From Tachypleus tridentatus (lineage: Eukaryota > Arthropoda > Merostomata > Xiphosura > Limulidae), in assembly GCF_004210375.1 (NCBI RefSeq), contig NC_134834.1:41134264-41198263 (forward strand): a DNA stretch of 64,000 nucleotides, in the 5' to 3' direction. The notes beneath the pieces are model-generated. The model was not told where the DNA came from. It saw nothing but the letters and a program-made list of their open reading frames with translations, and did not search any database. Position numbers and translations under genes: made by a program. Within the stretch, counting starts at the first letter, position 1; each line of letters opens with the position of its first letter. Shown piece by piece: positions 48,326 through 58,289 of this stretch.

Positions 48326-50681
48326 CTAAAAATAACAAGAATCAGGATAGGTTGATGTTAGTTATCATTATATAGAAATTACCTCTTGGAAATTAATACA
48401 ATGAAACTACCGATAACTGGGCTATATCAATTTAGTGGATATCAATGAAAATACGTTTTCGAACAACACTTTTATTGAAATATCCAAATTTTGAGCAAAC
48501 TAATTGACTCTATAAATTGATTTCTAATAAGTAAAAAGGGAAGGGAATGTTTATCTTATGCATATTGAAATATTTACAACTTTACTTCGGGGAAAAACTC
48601 TGTAGAAAGTATCATATTTCTCTAGTACTAAACAGAACAAAATGTAAACAATTACTAACAAGCATTATTAGAAATTTGAGAATTTCAAAAATAATCAAAC
48701 GAAAAAAAGAAATTGAAATAAAAAAACGTTGGTACTAACAACTATACTTTTGAGAATGATAAATTGCGTGATGTATATTTTAATTTAGTTGCTGTAATTA
48801 TCGAGAATTTCACTCTACGTTGTTTTTGTTGTTTTTTTTATCAAAAAACTTCAAAACGAACTATCTGTGTCTGCTCACCAAGAGCATTAATACCGGACTA
48901 TTAGAGTTATAAGTATTCGGTCGTATTACTGGGCTCCACCAGATGTCCTTAATCTATGGGTGCCTTTGTATTTAAAATTCGAATATTTTAATATTTGTTT
49001 GGAAGCAGTTTAACATCGAGATGGCGCTGTGAAATTCATCAATATCGATTTGAACTAAAGCGCAAGAAGAATACAAACACGATAATAATGATGCTTCATA
49101 AAAATAAAATAAAATACATTCTTAACTCTATGAGGTGTGTAAACGAGTCCAGTGTTTTTAATTAGAAAGTTTCTAGCTAGCATAACTGTAAACTTGTTAG
49201 AGAATTTCTGCTGTTTAAAATTTTGGCATGACGAAAGGGGTGTTTGAACATCAGATAAGATACATCAAAATTCTACAAACTTCCAAGCAAAGAAAATTTG
49301 GCTAATCCCGGTTTGTTAAACAGCAAAAGAAAATAAGCAAATATAAATGCCCCGGCATGGCCAGGTGGTTAAGGCGCTCGGCTTGTAATCCGAAGGTCGT
49401 GGGTTCGAATCCCCGTCACACCGAACATGCTCGCCCTTTCAGCCGTGGGAGCAGTATAATGTGACGGTCAATCCATTATTCGTTGGCAAAAGAATAGCTC
49501 AAGAGTTGGCGGTGGGTGTTGATGATTAGCTGCCTTCCCTCTAGCCTTACACTACTAAATTAGCAATTGTAGTATATGAAGGATGGAAGTCCTCACATTA
49601 TACATCATACGTATATATGTCTCTCTACTACTAAATGGAATGAGTGAGAGCCAACTTTACGAGGTAATGACTCATAAACAGAGTCATGCAGTACAAATCT
49701 ATAGAATAAACATTTATTAAAGGTTTAGAGACGGCTTAAATGGTAATGAAGAAAATATTATTATACACTAGCGCAAGTACTAGTTCCCTGGACGGAATTT
49801 ACGTAAATTCACAATTATTGAAAAGTTATCTAACGACATGAAGAATTGTCTCCCTTATATGTGACCAGATCAATGAAAACAATGAGATAAAATACTGATA
49901 AAACGTCTTCCTTTCCCCGTAGCGGGCTTAGAACTATAATTTGAAACAGCTTCTATCCAAGTGGAACCGTTTTAAAATGGCCATGTTAGAAGCATCTTTC
50001 ATATATCTTCCCAAATGTTAATACAATAGAAAATATGTAATTTTTACAATTTTGTTGTTCATACATTTCACTTTATACTTTGAGTTCATAGATTAACAAG
50101 AATATCAGGTTATACTTTTGTTGCTAAGCGACATGGCTTGAAGTTGTTGTAGTATACCTATACCAAGTTAAGATTCTTCCGTAACTGTGTCAATAGCGCA
50201 ATAACTGTGAAAACACATGACTCATAAACAGAGTCAATAGAGTACAACAATTTCGAAAATGTTTTGAGATGGCTGCAATGATAAAAAAGAAACCTGTATT
50301 ATATGTATATATCTACACACAACGTCTCTAGAAGCTAGTTATCAAGTATCCATTTAAACCGACTACAATTTCCTTCTAAAAATCGATACCGCACCATTAA
50401 ATTAAAACGTTTCTTATAAGGTGGAAGATTAGAGTGTAAAGTTTATAGCCTTAATACATTATATTTATAACGGTGTCTAAACTTCACGCAGAACACCAGC
50501 ATGAAGATATATAGAAAGTAAGTAAATATATGTGACTGAAGGTATATTACATTCTTGTTATGTTCGTCTATTTGTGCTCTACCCACCACGGCTATCGATA
50601 GCCGGTTTCTAATATTGTAAGTCCCAGACACTCGGTATGAAAGAGTGAAATGTGATGACATTTCGTTATCACAATACTTAC
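48326..50681 (-). other. Intron between the two exons
   Basis: A 2356-bp inferred intron, GTAAGT at its 5' end and TTTTTAG at its 3' end. It contains a plus-strand family A SINE (49350-49564), a reverse family B fragment at about 50570-50645 and a worn family B-like piece near 48845-48940. Confidence 0.5.
49350..49564 (+). mobile_element. SINE family A, 3' truncated
   Basis: Intact head (GCCCCGGCATGGCCAGGTGG) and B-box GGTTCGAATCC. It stops at CTAAATTAG without the shared tail, which is unusual because retroposed copies normally lose the 5' end. Confidence 0.9.
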
Positions 50682-50816
50682 TTCAGGAAGATGAAAATTC
50701 CGAACTTTTTTTGCCCTCTTCTCTTTTACACTTTTACATTTTCTTTTCTCGTTTCTATTAACAGACTGATCTTCATCTTTTTGTGCTATAAGTGAATATT
50801 TAATTTTTTTTGTCAT
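50682..50816 (-). CDS. Unknown basic protein, exon 1
   Basis: ATG at 50816 in the context ATAAAGATGA. Exactly 45 codons follow, to a textbook donor GAA|GTAAGT at 50681. The encoded segment is strongly basic (NRNEKRKCKSVKEKRAKKVR) and looks like a nuclear or nucleolar localisation signal. A TGA lies in frame about ten codons upstream, so this ATG is a sensible start, although an upstream non-coding or coding exon is possible. Spliced in phase 0 to 48325 it gives a protein of 150 residues. The open frame continues into the intron by chance. No promoter motif was identified. Confidence 0.6.
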
Positions 50817-51720
50817 CTTTATTTGGATGGTATTCTGTGTTCACTGATTTTACTGTTTTACATCCACAACAATTGCACTTCCAAATAATGACACTACAAA
50901 AGAAGAGCGCTAATAAATAACATAGATGATTTAATTTGACTCTTATTTGTACACCAGTGTTATGTCAATTAAAAATGGAATATAATTATAATCTAGAAAT
51001 AATAATATTTAACAACGACAGCCACAGGGACGTTCTCTCCCAGTGGAACGTCAGTAAGTATATGAACATATAACACTAAAATAGGCGGGTTCAGTTCCCC
51101 ATGGTGGACATGGCAAGTAGACCCCTGTTGCATCTCTTTAAAATAAAGTTAACAAATGTAAATAGGAATAAAATGTTATAGCTTAGAGGGATAATTTAAT
51201 AATTATTATACTCGCTGACAAATTTCAATTTTAAGACCATATTGAAATAAACTGGAAATCATTAATTAGTTAAGAACCTTTTTGAATGAAAATGCCTTTT
51301 ATATTTATCTCAAGTACTCGAATTGTAATAGTTTAGGTTACCCATATTTTACACGTTTCAATTTCAAGTATTTCTACTGACACACACAGTACCTTATTGT
51401 ATTTACATATAAAAAACAGGTTGAACAATAACATACTTACAAGGAATGTTTTTCATCACAATAACTTGTAATATTGTAAAAAGTGATCCACAATTTAAGC
51501 TTTAAGTGAATCTCCACACTTAAAATACACTTTATTGTAAACTAATGATGCTAATTTCCCCTCATATATTTCTTATTAATGCAAGCGTTTGTAACCTTTT
51601 TATTATTTATCATTCTAATTAAAAGAAAGTAATTAATATTTTTTTTATTTCTCAGCCCCTTTAAATTCATTATTAAGTGTATACACACATGGTTCAACTA
51701 TTAATAACATAGAAATTATA
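50817..51720. other. Space between two minus-strand genes
   Basis: AT-rich. A SINE-like fragment of the third type lies at about 51030-51125. A possible poly(A) signal (AATAAA on the minus strand) lies near 51640-51650, downstream of the terminal exon at 51721. Confidence 0.4.
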
Positions 51721-51842
51721 TTAAGATCTATTCAACAAAACATAAAAAATACTGTTTTGTTCTTGCCTTAAAGAAATTAACAAAAGTGGTATTCCTACTG
51801 CAGCAGTTACCAATGGAATCGGATGTTCTAACATGGATGGTG
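51721..51842 (-). CDS. Terminal exon, hydrophobic C-terminus, unknown gene
   Basis: An acceptor TATATTTTTCCATTTCAG is followed by a 122-bp exon entered with two leftover bases and closed by TAA at 51721-51723. It encodes 39 residues: PSMLEHPIPLVTAAVGIPLLL, given here without its last part, then SLRQEQNSIFYVLLNRS. The VTAAVGIPLLLIS stretch is hydrophobic enough for a C-terminal membrane anchor or the last helix of a membrane protein. Its family is unknown to me. Earlier exons should lie at higher coordinates on the minus strand, but none was recognised up to 64000. Confidence 0.42.
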
Positions 51843-52957
51843 CTGAAATGGAAAAATATAAGTTAAAAAGAAAGTCAGTTAAGTGCAATTTGTTTTTGTT
51901 ATATGATAGTATTGGAGGAGGCTACGTTTCATTTGGTATATTTACAGTGAAAATAACAAGATAACCACAGCGTTCTGAGTTACTGGAATCGAAGAAGTTC
52001 CACTCTTTATTCAAACACGTATAAGTTTAATGCATATGGATAAAACAGTACAGGTAAAGAAGTGTAAAGTATCACTTTAGATTTACTTTCTTCCTTGATA
52101 ATCCAAGTAAAAATATTTACTTATCATATCTTATGACAACCAAATACATTGACTGTGTTTTCATATCAAATCAGGATAATCATTTGATGCGTCACGTAGT
52201 CATTACATCATTACAGCAGATATATATATTCGTAACAAGACAAAAGGCAAAAGTAACGAGTTCTCAGACTTCCAAGGATGAATGATTGTCGACACTGACT
52301 TACTAGCAATTTGTAAACTGAATACTGTTTGTATGTTTCACTATTCAAAGAAATCTGTAATTAGTGTCTAAATGAACTACAAACGAAAGAGAATATATTG
52401 GAAAACTATCGGTAACAATTCAAAGGGAACGTGCATGGACGGTCTTTATGTTGTAAACAAATCTAAAACTCTGCTCTAGTCAACCAGTTTTTCTAAAATA
52501 GTCAAGGTTTAAATAATACAACAATACTAGGAGGAGGAAAATACTTATGGCATGCAATTACTGGTCCAAAACTTACTTCAGACAACAGAAAAGCTCAAAC
52601 TGTGAACAGTGAATTCGTGGGAATGATAGACGTGGTTTGGTGAATCATGTTTTACCTAAGTTGCTATGAGTGGTGAAATGGTAAGAGATTTATTATTTAG
52701 AATAGAAAATAATGTCCACAATGTACTGGAATATTATAAGAGATTGGGTCTCCACACATTACTACATTTTTTACCTTCATGAATAAGGGATTGAAGAAAT
52801 TTAATGGGAAGAAGATACAACACGCGTCAACAAAAACATCGTCACAGTAATATTTTTCCATCACGACATTTTGTCACCAACCTTTCCACACATATTCTCT
52901 CACGTTAAAGGTACGTTTTACGTAGTCTTATATGTAACATAACTTACTTTTCTTTGG
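51843..52957. other. Probable intron of the 51721 gene
   Basis: No further exon recognised. AT-rich with no identifiable repeat. Confidence 0.35.
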
Positions 52958-53187
52958 AGAAGGATGTTTTTTGTTGTTTGTTTTTTTTGGAATTTGCTCG
53001 CCCTTTTAGCCGTGGGAGTGTTATAACATTACAATCAATCCCACTATTCGTTGTTAAAAGAGTAGCACAAGAGTTGGCGGTGGGTGGTGATGACTAGCTG
53101 CCTTCCCTCTAATCTTACACTGCTAAATTAGTGACGGCTAGCGTAGATGGCCCTTGTGTAGCTTTGCGAAAAATTCAAAAACAAACA
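52958..53187 (+). mobile_element. SINE family A with 5' end replaced by inverted tail
   Basis: The body starts at TGCTCGCCC (plus orientation) and ends with CAAAAACAAAC. Directly before it, GTTGTTTGTTTTTTTTGGAATTT is the reverse complement of a family A tail. This replaces the tRNA-like head. A (TA)n tract follows at 53190-53205. Confidence 0.8.
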
Positions 53188-53346
53188 CTATATATATATA
53201 TATAATATAATTTTGTATAAAATATTTTTTCCAGTGTTTCACCTGTACGCTACATTATATCTGTTGTATGGTATTAATTTCGAACATTTTATGTTTGATA
53301 TACCTTGTAATATCAACCATTCTGTTCCTTTAGATTTGAGAATTAC

Positions 53347-53385
53347 CAGATGAAGATTGTCCTAGCCCGAAACATCGGGTCTCCC
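53347..53385 (+). other. Hammerhead-like motif 1
   Basis: CAGATGAAG, then a short insert, then CCCGAAACATCGGG. This resembles a hammerhead core (CUGANGA plus GAAA) with one core mismatch, as found in terminal repeats of Penelope-like elements. Activity is doubtful. Confidence 0.25.
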
Positions 53386-53391
53386 AATTTA

Positions 53392-53463
53392 AAGTTAAGT
53401 ACAAAACCACACAATAGGCAATTTGCGATCCGTTCATCACGGGTATCGAAACCCAGTTTCTTG
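53392..53463 (-). mobile_element. SINE family B, 3' half, reverse
   Basis: AAGTACAAAACCACACAATAGGC tail side and CACGGGTATCGAAACCC B-box side are present. The head is missing. Confidence 0.75.
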
Positions 53464-56269
53464 TTAATATCTATTTTGCATTAACTGTTTTTCGTGTCAT
53501 ACGTTTCTTTTAAATTCTTTTTTTATTTTCGATCACTCAAGCACTAGTTAATCGTGTGATCGAAATTTTATGGTTAGCTTTAATTGGTTTCAGTTTGGAA
53601 CTAACTTAACTCTGGAAATTAGTTCTGGGAACTTGTCCTGTTAGATTTACATTCTTTGTTATACTGAATACCATTTTAGCTTAGTTCAAGTCCTTTACAA
53701 GGCCTTTTTTATTTTTTATTTTGTGTGTGTGTTTTTTTGTAGCAAAGCCACATCAGGGTATCTGCTAAGCCCACCGAGGAAAAAACAACACCACAAACAT
53801 CTTCCTTACATACCAGGCCTAGGATAAAGATTAAACTTAACATTATCACAGTTTTCTGAAGTTCTCCAACACTGATGAAACACAATTCCCATTATACTGT
53901 AGGTAAGGTTCAGAGAACACCAAAGAGTTATTAAAAACTATACGAAAACACACCATTTATAACTTTCGAGAAGTTATTGCCATCCAAGCACAAGACAGTG
54001 GACTGTAAGCTGGTATTAATCAAAACAACGGCCAACAATTACTCTGAACTGCATGGACACCACTTATCAAAGACATAATATATAACTTGTTTTGGTTTCG
54101 ACGTAAAATTAAGCCTTTCACTATACAATTTATTATTTTAAGTATGAAAAATTCCCTTATATTTGTTTTTCTATGTGATATGCATCATTTGTTTTTCTTA
54201 TGTTTAGTATATTGAAGCAATTGGTTTGTTTTCTATATTCATTACAATTCTATATGTTTTTTAACCTCAATACTGGATATCAGTTATTGTTATGATTGGT
54301 AGTGAGATACCTATGTTAAAACATTGTTCATAGTTTAACAAATTTTTATCACTCATTATATTGTAATTCGATGAAGGCTCCGACAAGAGGGCCGAAATCT
54401 CTCAAGTAAAAGTATTTTAATGTAGAAAAAATTATACATATTAATTTACCTACGTTACAAATTATTTGGAGCTAATGAATCAAATTATTTTGTTGGTGGT
54501 CGTTCTAATGATTGGAAGCATACAGAACAGGCTTTGTTCCTGTGTGAAAAGAGCGAAAATTATCGAAATGTAATGGTTTTATTGATGTGTGCCCAAGGAA
54601 ACAGCAATGTTGACACTGAACTGGTCAAACAGCATGCTGTATACGAGAAGAGTATTCTACAACGAATACTACTTCTTACAATTTGTTTCTAAACGAGTGT
54701 GAATTGTCACTTCAAGGAAAATTATTGGAACGTTTAACATTAGTAATTACTTGGTTGTACTAAAATTATTAGCTCACTACGATACGTTTCTTTCACAACA
54801 CACCTATCGTATTTGTCATCAACTATTTGATAATAATTTGCTTCTCTATTTGGACAATATTTCTTAGAGAATAGATTTGAATGAATTAAAATATTCAAAA
54901 TTATTCCAGCTCTCTGTTAATTCTCTCATTACCAGATATGTTCCACCCAGTGGGCCTGTTGAACCCTTCATAAAATTTATAAATTATGATACTCGTTATG
55001 AAAGCAATGACTAGAGAAGAAATCTAAAAAAAAAGATTCTGATATTGAAAAACAGTAATTCAAGAACTATGTCATTTTTACAAACTTTTTGTAAACTAAT
55101 ATAGTATCGAAGAAACCAAGTAAAACTGTACAAGGATTCGAAATGTGTATGTACAGCCTTTCCAATTACACAATTTGAGAGATATTTCCCAGTGCTAATG
55201 TTCTTTTACGTTTGTCTTATGGTGTGAAACAGCTCGTGAGAACGTTCATTTTCTAAAATTGATAATATCAAAACCTTGTTACTATACTCTCACTTCTATT
55301 GTCCTTCAAACTATAAAGTTTAATGACATTATTTCTGACTTTGCTAAAAGGAAAGTTAGGAAAAAGGTTTTGTTTGGTTTTAGTTAATTAGTGAGTTTGT
55401 TTGTTTGTTTTTAGTTTAGTTGAAGCGCTAGTTACCATTAAATTGATTTACAGTATTTTCACATTCATTTTCTGCAACTTGATGAAACACAATTTCATAT
55501 TTGAATGTGAATTGTATGTACTTGTATTTATTAGAATGGGTCCACATGCCATTCTATCGACCCCCGTCTCATCTCACATACGTAAATCCGATCCTTGTTT
55601 CTTTAGTCTTCGTCTGTCTAGTTTTTAGTGATGTCTACTATGTTTTTATATACATCACTTATTCGTTGAAGAAAGTTTCGTCCTCTCACTCTCTGTAGAC
55701 TTTGTCAGTCTAGACTTTTCACTAAAAGATGTTTCATTCTCTACATTTCTTTTGACTTCATATATTTTCGTATTTCACATTTTGTAGACTTCGTCCGTCT
55801 ACAGTTTTCAGTCAAAGATGTTTGCCAGGGTTTTAAGTATATGTAGGTAGGGAAAAAGAGAAGAAGTTGGATTATTCTACAGTAGGTATCTTTTACTTGT
55901 TGGCGATAAATTCGACCATAAATGGATTGCACATACTTCACTTGTTGTATCTCAACACAAAATAATTATCTTTTCCTTTACAAAAGACTATTTCAAAAAA
56001 TGTCAAGGTTAGAAAAATTTAAAATATTAATTTAAACTGTTCCACTGAGTTTTATACTTATTCAAAACGAAATGTGATAGAAAATCAATAAAAAAGCAGT
56101 TGCAAAAATTTATAACGCCAATATAGATCTGTTCGCGGATGGATATGTATTTAGCTATGATGGCAGAATTACTTAATACGTTATACAAAAAAGTTTGAAC
56201 CCTTAGAAACAACGGTAACTAAGTACCTTCTCAACCGTAAAGAGCAATATGAGATAAAGTAAATAGAAG
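53464..56269. other. Intergenic or intronic, few features
   Basis: Contains a SINE-like fragment at 53733-53790, a second hammerhead-like motif at 54367-54400, and two related roughly 45-bp segments (TGTAGACTT, then AAAGATGTTT) at 55695-55739 and 55783-55826. No exon was supported. Confidence 0.4.
54367..54400 (+). other. Hammerhead-like motif 2
   Basis: TCGATGAAGGCTCC and GAGGGCCGAAAT form a GGC/GCC stem II between a near-core GATGAAG and GAAA. The conserved CU before GA is altered, so cleavage activity is unlikely. Confidence 0.25.
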
Positions 56270-56597
56270 TGCTTATTGTGCAGAAACAGATAGACAGGCT
56301 AACGGATATACAATACATACACAGAGACAGAGAACTGTATCGGTAGAGAAACAGCTAGATGTGTTGTATAAACAGAGAGAAGGAGTCAACGAAAGACAGT
56401 TGTACAAGATAGACAGAGAACTTTCCTAATAGAGAGACCGCCATATATGTTGTATAAACATAGAAATGGAGCGAAAGACAGATACAGAACTCTATTAATT
56501 AACAGAGGGCCAGCCAAGTATGTTGTTTAAACAGAGATGGAATAAAAAAAAAAAAGACAGACATACAAAGTAAACAGAGAACTGCACTGACAGAGTT

Positions 56598-56727
56598 TTT
56601 GTTGTTGTTTCTGAATTAAGCACAAAACTGAACAAAGAGCTATCTGTGCTCTGTCTGCCACGAGAATCGAACTCAATTTCTAGTATTGTAAGTCTGTAGT
56701 CATGCAACTGTGCCACTGGGGACGTAC
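56598..56727 (-). mobile_element. SINE family B, reverse, full length
   Basis: TTTTTGTTGTTGTTTCTGAATTAAGCAC tail at the left in reverse, GCCACGAGAATCGAACTC B-box region, head ending GTGCCACTGGGG. It sits within the minisatellite. Confidence 0.88.
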
Positions 56728-56749
56728 TGATAAAAAGACGACACATTTA

Positions 56750-58289
56750 CTGTTGGCCAAAATCTTAAGGCCTATAAACATAAAGAAAAAATATCCATTT
56801 TGCGTTGTTAGACTCAACCACTTATTTCAGTAGAGCTTCGAAAGATGAAAATAAGAAAAGGAAAGATAAAAATAAAAAAAAAACACTTTTTAGCATTTTA
56901 TAGGGAAAATGGAAACATTATGAAATCAGCTTAAATACTAACTGGTCAAAAGTTAAGACCACACTAAAATGAAGCGTTAATCGGCAAATACGTAACGAAA
57001 TTTAGTCATTTGTGTTCAAGCGTTAGCGTTGTCAACATCTCCAACTGACATTTCCTGTGTTACATTGGGTAAAAACATGGCAAAGGCTAAAAAGTTGACA
57101 GAGTTTGAACGTGGTACAATTGTCAAGCTGCAAAAGCAATATCTCTCTCAACGTGCTATCGCTGGTGAGATTGGGCGTAGTAAAACTGCTGTTGCAAATT
57201 TCTTAAAAGACCCTGAGGGATACGGAACGAAAATTTCAAGTGGTTGGCCCAAGAAAATTTCACCGGCGTTGAGCAAAATGTTTTGACGGGTTGTCTGGCA
57301 AGACACCAGCCGATCGTCGAACCAGAGTAAGGCCATTACGGACACAGAGTGCAGCTCAAAAACAATAAGACGGCGTCTACGAGAGAAAGGCTTTAAAAAC
57401 CGTAAACGTTTTGAAAGGCCACACCTCCTTCCACACCACGAAACAGCTCGGTTAAACTTTGCTGAGAAGCACCAAACATGGGACGTAGAAAAGTGGAAGA
57501 AGGTTTTGTTCTCTGATGAGAAAAAAATTAACCTGGATAGTCCAGATGACTTCCAACGTTACTGGCACGATAAGGATATCCCATCCGAGACATTTTCTTC
57601 ACGACACAGTGGAGGAAGTTTCATCATGATCTGGGGTGCTTTCTGCTTCCTTGGAACAATGGAGTTTCAGGTTATACAGGGGCGTCAAACAGCAGCTGGA
57701 CACATTGGCATGTTGGAGAGAGCATCCTTATTGACTAAAGGCCCAAGCTAGTGTGGAAATGACTGGATCTTTCAGCAGGACAACGCTGCAATTCACAATG
57801 CCCGCAGAACAAAGGACTTTTCATGGCGAATAACGTGATTCTTTTGGACCATCCAGCGTGTTCGCCGGTACTGAGCCCCATTGAAAATGTTTGGGGGTGG
57901 ATGGCAAGGGAAGTCTATAGAAATGGACGTTAATTCCAAACAGTGCATGATCTTCGTGAAGCCATCTTCACCACTTAGAATAATGTTTCAGCAAACCTTC
58001 TGCAAACGCTTATATCGACCATGCCAAAGCAAATGTTTGCAGTTATTCACAACTCACTACTGAGATTCCTTTGTAGGGCATTTCCTACCCTATTTAGGCC
58101 TTCTGCATTTAGGCTAATTTCGTAGTGTTCACATTTTCTCTATGAAATGCTAAAAAGGTTTTTATTTTTATTTTCCCTTTTCTTATTTTCATCTTTCGAA
58201 GCTCTACTCAAATAAGTGTTTGAGTCTAACAACGCAAAATGCATATTTTTTCTTTATGTTCATTGACCTTAAGATATTGGTCAGCAGAA
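56750..58289 (+). mobile_element. Tc3-like Tc1/mariner transposon, right copy, both TIRs
   Basis: Terminal inverted repeats of about 200 bp (56750-56945 and 58095-58289), with TA at both ends (56748-56749, 58290-58291). The left end lacks the first CA of the consensus. It is about 1.54 kb long. The plus-strand transposase is broken. Its right end abuts the inverted duplication at the same position as the left copy does. Confidence 0.92.
57077..58062 (+). pseudogene. Tc3-like transposase, disrupted
   Basis: Begins MAKAKKLTEFERGTIVKLQK with a helix-turn-helix (SQRAIAGEIGRSKTAVANFL), the part that binds the terminal repeats. The catalytic domain follows ([12 protein letters not shown] with the first Asp). 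A TAG near 57751 ends the frame early, just before the segment with [14 protein letters not shown]. One missing base near 57823 shifts the frame before LLDHPACSP. The Glu of the DDE triad lies in the SPIENVWGWM-like segment. Better preserved than the left copy but not functional. Confidence 0.88.
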
